A stretch of DNA of 64,000 nt. Origin: an uncultured SAR116 cluster alpha proteobacterium (lineage in GTDB: Bacteria > Pseudomonadota > Alphaproteobacteria > Puniceispirillales > Puniceispirillaceae). Under the pieces are notes generated by a model, which worked only from the letters and a program-made list of their open reading frames with translations, was not told the origin of the DNA and ran no database searches. The DNA lies in NCBI GenBank assembly GCA_902573725.1, contig CACGLE010000004.1, forward strand, positions 1 to 64,000, read 5' to 3'. Positions 1-8,907 of the stretch are shown here, one piece after another; position 1 is the first letter of the stretch; each line of letters opens with the position of its first letter. The translations under genes were made by a program, and so were the position numbers.

Positions 1-1695
1 GGAACAAATCTTGCTGCGCTTCTTAATTCCAATGACCATTTAGTAATTGCAGAAACGGGATTTGGCACAGGGTTAAATTTTCTCGCTGTAATGGACTTAG
101 TAGAAAAATCGGCTACTAATTGTACAATTGATTATATCAGCTTTGAGGCCTATCCATTAGATAAGGAGCTAGCATTTGAGGCAAGAAAACCATTTCCTGA
201 ATTGCAAAGAAATAGCATTTTATTGAAAAAGCTATGGCCTGAAAACTGGGCATGTTCTCATCATAGATTATTTTTACAGGACAGAATACATTTGCATCTT
301 CATTATGGTGACGCACTTCTCGAAATGAAACAGCTTGATTTTAAAGCAAATATTTGGTTTCTGGATGGTTTCTCCCCTGCAAAAAATAAAGAGCTATGGA
401 CTGAAAATATATTCTCCCAAATTTCTAGACTATCTGCATCAAAAGCAACTATTGCAAGTTTTTCAGTTGCAGCATTGGTAAAGGATGGGCTTAGAAAAGC
501 GGGGTTTGAGATCGAAAAAAAAGGGGGATTTGGCAAAAAAAGAGAAATGTTGACCGGATACTATACAGCTGGTCTTTCCAGATATTATTCTCATTCAGAT
601 AAAAAGGTAATCATAATTGGGGCTGGTATTGCAGGGGCTAGTATAGCCCATGGTCTAAGGGCAACAAATATCAGGCATATCGTTGTAGAAGCCTCAGAAA
701 CGATTGCAGGTGGTGCATCTGGTAATCCGGTTGGTTTACAAGGGCCCCAGTTGATAGCTGCTCCGCACCCTTCTATGCAAATGTCACTTGCTTGTTTTTC
801 CTATGCAAGAGAGCTTTCCTTGCAACAGGGTGTAGTCTTACACAAAGGACTTATTAGCTTGCATTATCCAGAAAAGCAGGGAAAAAGACAAAAAAAGATG
901 GCTGAACAAGAATGGCCAAATGAGTTAGTTGAAGAAGCCAGCTCACGCCAGTTGTCGCAAATAGCAAATTTAGCAATTGAGCAGGATGGTTTCTTTCAGT
1001 CAGCGGGGCAACTTATAGATCCATCAAAATTTACTAAAAAAATGCTAAATGATAGTGAAGTGCTTACAGGTGTATCAATATCTTCGCTCGTAAAGAGAAA
1101 AGGGAGATGGGAGTTAACAACTACAACTGGCATTATACTTACGGCAACTGACATTGTGTTGTGTATCGGAGCAGGTCTTCCCAAATTTCTCGAGAAATTC
1201 TCACTTCCTTCATTAAATTTGCAGGTAACATCTGGACAACTTAGCTTTCTCCCAAAAAACACAACACTAAATAATCTCTCTGTAGGTCTTCAGTTTGGTG
1301 GGTATTTAACTCCAATGATTAACGGAAAACAAGTTTTAGGTGCAAGTTTCGATTTATCAGCTACTACGCAAGTTACACAAAGAGGACATAATTATAATAT
1401 TAGTCTTTTACCGGATGCATTGCAAAAACAGATTTTAGATACTTATCAATTACAGGGTCGAGTTTCAAAACGTCTTGCTAGTCAGGACAGATGGCCATTA
1501 GTTGGTGACTGGCATGATACAATTCATCTTTTTAGTGCACTTGGTTCACGTGGGCTTACCAACGCCCCCTTACTAGGGCTAATTTTGGCAAGAAAAATTG
1601 CCGGTAGGCCACCTGGGTTAGAGAGAAACATAATGAAAATAATCGATCCTCACCGGTTTGCAATTCGTGCAACAAGAACTAAATCAAAGCGGTAG
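1..1695 (+). CDS. mnmC: MnmC, bifunctional tRNA mnm5s2U synthesis protein (5' end outside window)
   Basis: The last two steps of 5-methylaminomethyl-2-thiouridine formation at the tRNA wobble base are carried out by MnmC: FAD-dependent removal of the carboxymethyl group, then SAM-dependent methylation. The frame is open from base 1, so the start lies upstream; 564 residues are visible. The methyltransferase domain comes first, with the SAM motif ETGFGTGLNF at visible codons 18-27 and a DGFSPAKN-type motif near codon 124. The FAD oxidoreductase domain follows, with the dinucleotide motif IIGAGIAGASIA near codon 206 and a C-terminal GSRGLTNAPLLG segment. Domain order and size match full-length MnmC. 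It converges on the SDR gene with a 16-base gap. Confidence 0.93.
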   Translation, partial: GTNLAALLNSNDHLVIAETGFGTGLNFLAVMDLVEKSATNCTIDYISFEAYPLDKELAFEARKPFPELQRNSILLKKLWPENWACSHHRLFLQDRIHLHLHYGDALLEMKQLDFKANIWFLDGFSPAKNKELWTENIFSQISRLSASKATIASFSVAALVKDGLRKAGFEIEKKGGFGKKREMLTGYYTAGLSRYYSHSDKKVIIIGAGIAGASIAHGLRATNIRHIVVEASETIAGGASGNPVGLQGPQLIAAPHPSMQMSLACFSYARELSLQQGVVLHKGLISLHYPEKQGKRQKKMAEQEWPNELVEEASSRQLSQIANLAIEQDGFFQSAGQLIDPSKFTKKMLNDSEVLTGVSISSLVKRKGRWELTTTTGIILTATDIVLCIGAGLPKFLEKFSLPSLNLQVTSGQLSFLPKNTTLNNLSVGLQFGGYLTPMINGKQVLGASFDLSATTQVTQRGHNYNISLLPDALQKQILDTYQLQGRVSKRLASQDRWPLVGDWHDTIHLFSALGSRGLTNAPLLGLILARKIAGRPPGLERNIMKIIDPHRFAIRATRTKSKR

Positions 1696-1711
1696 AGTAT
1701 TAAAAAATATT

Positions 1712-2440
1712 TTATGTGGAAATATAGTCTCTTGCTTTTATAAGTTCACCATTATGAGGGCAATCATCTCGCATTAAAGCGACAAAAGCAGGAGAAATAT
1801 CTTCAGGTGTCGGAAGTGTAAGCGGGTCCTCGCCAGGAAAGGCCGCCGCTCTCATTCCGGTGCGAGTACCGCCTGGGTCAATCATATTGATTTTAATTTT
1901 AGTCTTCTCGCTCTCAGCTGCCCAAGCTCGGCCCATAGCCTCTATTCCAGCCTTCGAAACAGCATACGCCCCCCAATAAGCACGGGGACCTAATGCAGCA
2001 GCAGATGACATTAAAACAACTCGAGCAGATGGTGCTGCTCTCAATAATAGATCAAAGTTTCGTATTTGATGCCACACAGATGTCAAATTAACAAGTATCG
2101 TCTCGTCCCATGCATCAGGTTCTATATGTGGCATTGGTGACATTTGTCCAAGCTGGCCAGCATTTGCAACAAAGCCATCAAGTCTACCCCATTTATCGTG
2201 TATTGCTTTAGCTAATCTAGGTATTGCGGGCAAATCTTTAGAGTCGAGTTCGACAATTGTTGATTTGCTTCCTAATTTCCTGATCTCGTCGTCTACTTCT
2301 TCCAGAGCCCCTACGGTCCTACCTGTAATAATTAATTCTGCACCTTCTTTAGCACACGCTATTGCAGCAGCGCGACCTATTCCTCTACTCGCACCGGTAA
2401 GCAATATAATCTTCCCAAAAAGGGGTTTCTCAACTAACAT
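1712..2440 (-). CDS. SDR-family NAD(P)-dependent oxidoreductase
   Basis: This 242-residue protein is a classical short-chain dehydrogenase. Near the N-terminus it has the cofactor motif TGASRGIG, then VANAGQLG, a Ser in VLMSSAAA and the catalytic YAVSK motif. A PGGTRTGMR stretch follows the active site. The substrate cannot be read from the sequence; the YciK-like shape suggests a housekeeping reductase. It is the last gene of the purF transcript and its ATG overlaps the purF stop by 11 bases, so translational coupling is likely. Confidence 0.88.
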   Translation of the reverse strand: MLVEKPLFGKIILLTGASRGIGRAAAIACAKEGAELIITGRTVGALEEVDDEIRKLGSKSTIVELDSKDLPAIPRLAKAIHDKWGRLDGFVANAGQLGQMSPMPHIEPDAWDETILVNLTSVWHQIRNFDLLLRAAPSARVVLMSSAAALGPRAYWGAYAVSKAGIEAMGRAWAAESEKTKIKINMIDPGGTRTGMRAAAFPGEDPLTLPTPEDISPAFVALMRDDCPHNGELIKARDYIST

Positions 2441-3875
2441 CGTTCTTACTCCTTGAAATAAAATTTCTACTTGGTGCTATCGGATAATCACCCGTAAAGC
2501 AGGCATCACAATATTGTGGAGATTTTGTATTACGTTTTGTCTCTCCCATAGCTCTGTACAATCCGTTAATAGATATAAACGCAAGGCTGTCAGCTTCTAT
2601 CTCACTTCGGATATCCTCTAAATTTAATTGCGCAGCGATTAAGTTTTCCTTACTTGGAGTATCAACTCCGTAAAAGCATGGGTTTGTTGTTGGAGGACTT
2701 GCTATTCTCATGTGAACAGATTTAGCTCCTGCTTCCCTCATCATTTTTACAATTTTACGTGAAGTTGTTCCACGCACTATAGAGTCATCCACTAAAATAA
2801 TATCCTTACCGCTAATAATATTTGCATTTGCATTGTGTTTCATCATAACACCAGAAGACCGGGCATCTTGCGATGGCTGTATAAAAGTTCTGCCAATGTA
2901 ATGATTTCGAATAATACCAAACTCAAACCGAATACCCGATTCTTGTGCATATCCAAGTGCTGCTGGAACGCCTGAGTCAGGGACAGGAATAACTAGATCA
3001 GCCGAAACTTTGGACTCTCTAGCTAGTTCAGCGCCGATCATTTTTCTCGCATTATATACAGATTTTTGATTAATAACAGAGTCTGGACGAGAAAAATAAA
3101 TATATTCGAAGATACAGAATCGACTTTTTAAAGGCTCTGAAATTCGCAAGCTTTTAAAACTATTCTTAGTAATCAGCACCATTTCTCCCGGTTCAATATC
3201 TCTTATATAATCAGCACCAATGATATCAAGGGCACATGTCTCGGATGTGAGAATATATGAATTGTTAAGTTTCCCAAGAATTAAGGGACGCACTCCAAGT
3301 GGATCTCTTATACCTATCATCATTTTGTCTACAAGAGCGACAAGTGCATATGCCCCCTCTATTTGAACTAATGCCTCTTTAATGCGATCTTCCACTTTAT
3401 TTCTCTTGGATCGGGCGATTAGGTGAATGATTGTTTCTGTATCTGTAGTTGATTGGAAAAGGCTACCAGTATCAATTAGCGATCCTCTGACTCGTTCTGC
3501 ATTTGTGAGATTTCCGTTATGGGCAATTGCAAAATCTCCAAAAGCTAGCTCTGTTAAAAAGGGCTGTATATTTCTAATTTCAGATTGCCCTGTTGTAGAG
3601 TAACGGTTATGTCCTATGGCTGCGTATCCGGCTAATTCATCCATTTTCATTGAGGCGGCATTAAAATTTTCGCTTACGTGACCAAGCCCTCGCTTTGCTT
3701 TAAATTGTTTTCCATCAAAGCTAACCATACCAGTCGCTTCTTGTCCTCTATGCTGAAGAGCATGCAATCCTAGAGCAGTAAGAAGATGTGCTTCAGAGGA
3801 ACCAAAAATTCCAAAAATTCCGCACTCTTCTGAAATTTCATCATTCTCAAATGGAAGCAGTTTACTTTTGCTCAT
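2430..3875 (-). CDS. purF: Amidophosphoribosyltransferase
   Basis: PurF catalyses the first committed step of purine synthesis, making phosphoribosylamine from PRPP and glutamine. The protein has 481 residues. A short propeptide precedes the Cys18 nucleophile (EECGIFGIFG), which must be exposed by processing. The Ntn glutaminase domain follows, and the C-terminal phosphoribosyltransferase domain carries the PRPP motif ILVDDSIVRGTTS near residue 360. It lies two bases downstream of cvpA, an old and widespread pairing, and overlaps the SDR gene. Confidence 0.96.
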   Translation of the reverse strand: MSKSKLLPFENDEISEECGIFGIFGSSEAHLLTALGLHALQHRGQEATGMVSFDGKQFKAKRGLGHVSENFNAASMKMDELAGYAAIGHNRYSTTGQSEIRNIQPFLTELAFGDFAIAHNGNLTNAERVRGSLIDTGSLFQSTTDTETIIHLIARSKRNKVEDRIKEALVQIEGAYALVALVDKMMIGIRDPLGVRPLILGKLNNSYILTSETCALDIIGADYIRDIEPGEMVLITKNSFKSLRISEPLKSRFCIFEYIYFSRPDSVINQKSVYNARKMIGAELARESKVSADLVIPVPDSGVPAALGYAQESGIRFEFGIIRNHYIGRTFIQPSQDARSSGVMMKHNANANIISGKDIILVDDSIVRGTTSRKIVKMMREAGAKSVHMRIASPPTTNPCFYGVDTPSKENLIAAQLNLEDIRSEIEADSLAFISINGLYRAMGETKRNTKSPQYCDACFTGDYPIAPSRNFISRSKNDVS

Positions 3876-3877
3876 CC

Positions 3878-4561
3878 TTATTCAACAGCTCTTACTGTTA
3901 GGTTTGCCGAAGCCGGTTTTTTATCTGTCTCAAATTCAACGGTGTTTTGAGTATTGGTTTTGACATTTTCCTGATTCTCACTTTTTTCAACAGGTTTAGG
4001 GTCAGCATTCAATGTGTTTGAGCCTGGTGATTTAATTTCTAAGAGTGATAAATTATTAAATTGCTTTAGAATTATATTAGGTAATATTGGTTTGGTGGTA
4101 TTAATCAGAAAGATGGAAAAACGCGAAGCATTTGATTCTTTAACAACATCAGGAATTTTATTAGATCCACCAAAAAGATATAAAAGTGCCAGATAAGATA
4201 GAACTATTATAACAGCTCCTCTTGCAAGCCCAAAAAACACTCCCATTCCGCCATCTAAAGCACCTAAACCAGCGCGAGATAAGCTTGGTGAAACAACACT
4301 TGCGAAAACATACCAAACGATGAAAGCAGCTGAGAAAGGTATGACCAATGAAAGAGGGATGATAACATAAACCACTGAAATGAACCCTTCAAGAATGGGA
4401 ACAAGAATTGGTGAAGTTAATTTTGAAATAAAAATAGCTACGAACCAACCTACTAATCCAAGAAACTCACGCGTCATACCTCGAATTGTTGATAACATTG
4501 CGGATATAAATAAAATAACTAGAGCAATATAGTCTATATAATTTAGGCTTGTGAATTCCAT
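3878..4561 (-). CDS. cvpA: CvpA family inner-membrane protein
   Basis: CvpA proteins are small inner-membrane proteins named for colicin V production; their biochemical role is unsettled, though they are linked to envelope stress. Four hydrophobic segments occupy roughly residues 8-150, with the family features TRGMTREFLGLVGW and a Gly-rich RAGLGALDGGMG turn. The C-terminal 60 residues are polar, rich in Asn, Glu and Lys, and probably disordered. It sits directly upstream of purF, as in many proteobacteria. Confidence 0.88.
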   Translation of the reverse strand: MEFTSLNYIDYIALVILFISAMLSTIRGMTREFLGLVGWFVAIFISKLTSPILVPILEGFISVVYVIIPLSLVIPFSAAFIVWYVFASVVSPSLSRAGLGALDGGMGVFFGLARGAVIIVLSYLALLYLFGGSNKIPDVVKESNASRFSIFLINTTKPILPNIILKQFNNLSLLEIKSPGSNTLNADPKPVEKSENQENVKTNTQNTVEFETDKKPASANLTVRAVE

Positions 4562-4607
4562 ATTCTTCGGACTTTTATGCTAGATTTGGTAATACTCGAT
4601 TTTATAA

Positions 4608-5978
4608 TCACGATATCCTATCAAGAATGTCAATCAAATCAGATAAATTTTCTGAATAAGTTAATTGAAGGTCAGCGTTAATCTTATTCCTTTTCATTGG
4701 TCTTGGAAGGAAGGCCTTTTCAAACCCAAGTTTTTTTGCCTCCTTGAGCCGTTGTTCTGCCTGCGAAACTTGCCTAATCTGGGATGAGAGTGCGACCTCT
4801 CCAAAAAAGACGGACCTATCAGGAAGTGGGTGGTTTCTAACCGATGAAATTAGAGCAGCCGCAACTGCCAGGTCCGCTGCAGGTTCTTGAATTTTCATGC
4901 CACCAGCAACATTTAGAAATATGTCTCTTCCAGAAAGAGGGATCCCACATCTCGCTTCTAACACAGCAGTTAGCATAGCTAGTCTGCTAGACTCCCAGCC
5001 AACAACATTTCTTCTAGGGCTTGCGAGGGGGGAGGGTGCAACAAGTGCCTCAATTTCTACCAATAAGGGTCTGCTTCCTTCAATTGCGGCAAAAATAGCA
5101 GTTCCCGCCATCTCATTTTTTCTCTCCCCAAGGAATAATTCTGAAGGGTTGGAAATTTCATTTAATCCAGTTGCCGTCATTTCAAAAACCCCTATTTCAT
5201 CAGTAGCGCCGAATCGATTTTTGATTCCTCTCAATATCCTAAAATGATGGCTTCTATCTCCTTCAAAATGAAGAACAGAATCAACCATGTGTTCAAGTAC
5301 CCTTGGTCCTGCTATTGCGCCATCTTTGGTTACATGGCCAACAAAAATAAGAGCTGTATCATTTGTTTTTGCTGCTTGAATTAATTCTTGTGCAGATGCT
5401 CGAACCTGACTTACTGTTCCTGGACTAGAATCTAAGGCAGGTAGATACATAGTTTGGATCGAATCAATGATAATTAGTTCAAGCTCTGGAGTTCTCTTGA
5501 TGGTTTCTGAGATGTCAGTAGCATTAGTTGCAGTTGCAACATTTATATTTGTGTTTGAAATACCCAATCTCTGACCTCTAAGTCTCACTTGGTCTCCTGA
5601 CTCTTCTCCTGTTATATATATGGTTTGATTTTTTCTTCGAGATATACTGCATGCAATTTGTAATAATAATGTTGATTTCCCGATACCAGGGTCTCCTCCA
5701 ATTAAAATAGCTGAACCTGGCACAATACCGCCACCTGTTACTCGATCAAACTCCGATATACCTGATAATAATCTTTTGGTTTCCTGGTCATTTTTTTGAT
5801 CAGTAAAGGAATAAAATTCAATTTTTCTGGCTGATTTTGCAGATTTTGCGAGACTTGGCCTACTGCTAATTTGTTCTTCAACGATACTATTCCAAGCACT
5901 GCAAGCTTCACATCTACCTGACCATTTGGGGTAAACAGATCCACATTGTTGGCAGTGAAATTGAGTATTTTTCCCCAT
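4608..5978 (-). CDS. radA: DNA repair protein RadA/Sms
   Basis: RadA is a RecA-like ATPase and DnaB-type helicase that helps branch migration during recombination. The 456 residues show the full architecture: an N-terminal zinc finger with Cys 9, 12, 23 and 26; a RecA core with Walker A GGDPGIGKST near residue 95; the RadA-specific KNRFG motif near residue 252; and a C-terminal Lon-protease-like domain (GGMKIQEPAADLAVAAAL). Its ATG shares one base with the mlaF stop, in a TAATG arrangement. Confidence 0.96.
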   Translation of the reverse strand: MGKNTQFHCQQCGSVYPKWSGRCEACSAWNSIVEEQISSRPSLAKSAKSARKIEFYSFTDQKNDQETKRLLSGISEFDRVTGGGIVPGSAILIGGDPGIGKSTLLLQIACSISRRKNQTIYITGEESGDQVRLRGQRLGISNTNINVATATNATDISETIKRTPELELIIIDSIQTMYLPALDSSPGTVSQVRASAQELIQAAKTNDTALIFVGHVTKDGAIAGPRVLEHMVDSVLHFEGDRSHHFRILRGIKNRFGATDEIGVFEMTATGLNEISNPSELFLGERKNEMAGTAIFAAIEGSRPLLVEIEALVAPSPLASPRRNVVGWESSRLAMLTAVLEARCGIPLSGRDIFLNVAGGMKIQEPAADLAVAAALISSVRNHPLPDRSVFFGEVALSSQIRQVSQAEQRLKEAKKLGFEKAFLPRPMKRNKINADLQLTYSENLSDLIDILDRIS

Positions 5979-6796
5979 TAAACTGATATCTCAGTTTGCT
6001 TCGTTTGAGGTGTTTCTCTTTTATTCGTTGTAAGGGGTCCATAAGGTTTGCCATTTACAAATTGGTCAACTTCGGAAATACCTGTGTGATTTATATCTTT
6101 AATAGGGCCACACCATATTATGCGTCCATTATGCAACATTGCGACTGTATCTGCAATTTGGCGAACAGATGCCATATCATGGGAGATGGTAAGGGTAGTT
6201 GCACCAATTCTATTAACTGAGTTTAAAATCAAATCATTAATGACACCAGAAGTTATGGGGTCAAGACCTGATGTTGGTTCATCAAATAAAAGAATTTCAG
6301 GCTTGTCTGCTATCGCCCTTGCTATTGCAACCCTTTTCTGCATACCCCCGGATAATTCAGCTGGGAAAAGTTCAAGTACTTGGTGAGCTAGGCCAAGTTG
6401 GCTTAGGATATCTCCAGCTATTTCTTTTGCTTCTTTTTTATTTAATTTTTCTTTTTGACGTAACCTGAAGGTAACATTCTCCCAAACAGGAAGAGAATCA
6501 AAGAGGGCGCCAAACTGGAAGGTCATTCCAAAACGCTTGAGCATCGCTTCATGTTGACGCCTACTTTGTCCTATAGTCTCTTGGTCATCTACCGTTATTG
6601 AACCAGAGTCAGGAGACAGCAATCCAATTAGACATTTTAAAGCCACTGATTTTCCACTTCCAGATGTGCCAATTAAACAAAGAGACTCACTTTTTTTTAA
6701 TGATAAACTGAATCCGTTAAGAACATTATCTCCTCCAAAATTCTTAACAAGATTTGAGATTTTTATTTTTACATTCCGTTTTTTTTTATCAGTCAT
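5978..6796 (-). CDS. mlaF: MlaF-type phospholipid ABC transporter ATPase
   Basis: MlaF energises phospholipid trafficking between the outer and inner membranes together with the MlaE permease. The 272 residues carry Walker A GTSGSGKS at 43-50, the signature LSGGMQKR, Walker B ILLFDEPTSGLDP and a switch His in TISHD. The GGMQKR form of the signature is typical of the MCE-linked ATPases. It is five bases downstream of mlaE. No MCE-domain substrate-binding gene (mlaD) follows; radA comes next. Confidence 0.9.
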   Translation of the reverse strand: MTDKKKRNVKIKISNLVKNFGGDNVLNGFSLSLKKSESLCLIGTSGSGKSVALKCLIGLLSPDSGSITVDDQETIGQSRRQHEAMLKRFGMTFQFGALFDSLPVWENVTFRLRQKEKLNKKEAKEIAGDILSQLGLAHQVLELFPAELSGGMQKRVAIARAIADKPEILLFDEPTSGLDPITSGVINDLILNSVNRIGATTLTISHDMASVRQIADTVAMLHNGRIIWCGPIKDINHTGISEVDQFVNGKPYGPLTTNKRETPQTKQTEISV

Positions 6797-6801
6797 TTTA
6801 A

Positions 6802-7572
6802 TTATCCAAAGAACAAAGCAGTGACAGAATAATTAGCTATTAGAATCAATATTGAAGCAGAAACAACCGCATTTGTTGTAGCCTTTCCAACGCCCTCCGC
6901 GCCACGACCGGAATAATATCCATGATAACATCCCATCAGAGCAATAATAAATCCAAATATAGCTGCTTTTAAAAGCCCTAACATTACATCACTAAACTCA
7001 AGAAATTCTAATGTTCTAGAGAGATATACGGTAGAATTAAATCCAAGCCTATAAATTCCAACTAGATAACCTCCGAAAACTCCGATAATATTGCCAATTA
7101 GAACTAATATAGGAAGGCATATTGTTCCTGCTATCAATCGAGGTCCCACTAAATATTGCATAGGTCTTGTTGATAGTGTTTCGAGAGCATCAATCTGGTC
7201 AGTAACGCGCATAGTCCCAATTTCAGCAGCGATCGAAGCCCCAACTCTGCCAGCAACCATTAATCCTGCTAAAACTGGCCCAAGCTCACGAGTAACGGAA
7301 AGAACTACAACAGTCGCAACAGTGTCTTCAGCCGAAAAACGCGCAAAACCAGTATAGCTCTGAAGAGCAAGTACCATTCCAGAGAAAAGTGTTGTTAGTC
7401 CAACCACAGGAAGAGAGTGGTAGCCAACATCAATAAGCTGTCTCACTATCTGCTTACCATAAAAAGGTGGTATCAGACACCAACGTAATGAAAGAACTAG
7501 AAATAATGCTATGCTGCCTATCATGTGGCATAATCTTAAACCGCTTCGTCCGAGTGATTGAAAAAAACCCAT
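6802..7572 (-). CDS. mlaE: MlaE-type phospholipid ABC transporter permease
   Basis: This is the inner-membrane permease of a lipid ABC system, 256 residues with about five to six hydrophobic segments. Family motifs include FSGMVLALQSY near residue 64, ELGPVLAGLMVAGRVG and AAEIGTMRVTDQIDAL, the last being the coupling segment that contacts the ATPase. It has an ATG start and precedes mlaF by five bases. The MlaE/Ttg2B/YrbE family assignment is secure; transport direction and partner MCE protein are not visible here. Confidence 0.92.
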   Translation of the reverse strand: MGFFQSLGRSGLRLCHMIGSIALFLVLSLRWCLIPPFYGKQIVRQLIDVGYHSLPVVGLTTLFSGMVLALQSYTGFARFSAEDTVATVVVLSVTRELGPVLAGLMVAGRVGASIAAEIGTMRVTDQIDALETLSTRPMQYLVGPRLIAGTICLPILVLIGNIIGVFGGYLVGIYRLGFNSTVYLSRTLEFLEFSDVMLGLLKAAIFGFIIALMGCYHGYYSGRGAEGVGKATTNAVVSASILILIANYSVTALFFG

Positions 7573-7716
7573 TATACGGACCCTTTTTAAAACAAAAATA
7601 ATTATCTTGTACCATGCATCTCAATTTTAAATCTATAAAATTACTCGATTTTAAATTTTAATTTTTAGAAAATTTATTAAACAAGTTATTTTTTCAAAGG
7701 TATGAAGCTGTTTTAT

Positions 7717-8835
7717 CTATTTTTTGTATAATCGTTTTGGCCTGGAACCAAGGTTGGTAAGAATTTCATAGCTTATAGTCGACAAATCATAAGCCATATC
7801 TTTTGCGTTATAATGCTCACCAAGAAGGCACACTTCTGATATTTCTGCCAAATATCCCTCAGGAACATTTGATATATCTATTACTAAACTGTCCATAGAA
7901 ATACGTCCGACTGGTTTGCAGATATAACCACCTACCTCAATTTTCCCAAAACTGGAAAGAGAACGATTGTAACCATCGGCATAACCGGCGCCAATTGTTG
8001 CAATACGCATAGGTTGGCTCGCAGTATAATCAGCACCATAACCGATTTGTTCACCTTTATTTATGCTACGTATTTGTAATATTGGTGCCATCCAATTTAG
8101 GATTGGTTTACATCCAAAGTTTATGCCTGGATTGTCCTGATAACCATAAAGTGCAATTCCTGGACGTGTGATACCAAAATGAAAATTTTTTGATATTAGA
8201 ATGCCATGGCTTGCGGATAATGACAATGATGCTGTTTGAAATTTTTTACTCATTTTAATAAAACGCGTTCTTTGTTTCTCATTTGCACTATGATTTGGTG
8301 CGTCAGAGCAAGAGAGATGGCTCATTATAACTTTGACATCAAGACCATTCATGTCATTGACAAAGCCTTCTTCAAAAAATGAGTTTAATTCGTTTTCTGA
8401 AATCCCCAGACGGTTCATTCCGGTATCTAGTTGCATCCAAACTGGAAATTTCTTGGCCGCGTTGCGAGCAATATTTATAGAAAATTCAATCTCAGAAACC
8501 TGTTTAAGCGCAGGTATTATTTCATATCTTTGGTATAAACCAATATCACTTGTTTGTAAGCCGTCAAAAGATATAATTTCAACAATATCTATCCCAACAT
8601 TTTTTTGTATTAAAAAGGAACGAAGCTGAACCGCCTCTTCGAGTCTTGCAACGCAAAAAGTTCGGCATCCGGCTTCGAACAAACTGAAAGCAACGGCATT
8701 CATCCCATGTCCATAGCCATCTGCTTTTACCACACAAGCGGTATGGCAATTGGCATTGGTTTTTGCATCTAACCACTGCCAATTTCGCGTTAGTTGCCCC
8801 AGGTCAATAATGAATTGTGATAGCTCAGTTGACAC
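7717..8835 (-). CDS. alr: Alanine racemase
   Basis: Alr converts L-alanine to D-alanine with pyridoxal phosphate, supplying peptidoglycan synthesis. The PLP lysine is K37 in VKADGYGHG. The second catalytic base is the Tyr in IGYGADYTA near residue 265, and ISMDSLVID forms part of the C-terminal beta domain. Its 372 residues match the family. The start is GTG. It lies 72 bases after dnaB, the usual alphaproteobacterial order. Confidence 0.95.
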   Translation of the reverse strand: MSTELSQFIIDLGQLTRNWQWLDAKTNANCHTACVVKADGYGHGMNAVAFSLFEAGCRTFCVARLEEAVQLRSFLIQKNVGIDIVEIISFDGLQTSDIGLYQRYEIIPALKQVSEIEFSINIARNAAKKFPVWMQLDTGMNRLGISENELNSFFEEGFVNDMNGLDVKVIMSHLSCSDAPNHSANEKQRTRFIKMSKKFQTASLSLSASHGILISKNFHFGITRPGIALYGYQDNPGINFGCKPILNWMAPILQIRSINKGEQIGYGADYTASQPMRIATIGAGYADGYNRSLSSFGKIEVGGYICKPVGRISMDSLVIDISNVPEGYLAEISEVCLLGEHYNAKDMAYDLSTISYEILTNLGSRPKRLYKK

Positions 8836-8907
8836 AAATTGGTTCCCAAAAAAAATCTAGTGAGACACATAAATTTCGATTTTGGTATTTTTTTACAAAT
8901 AAATCTA

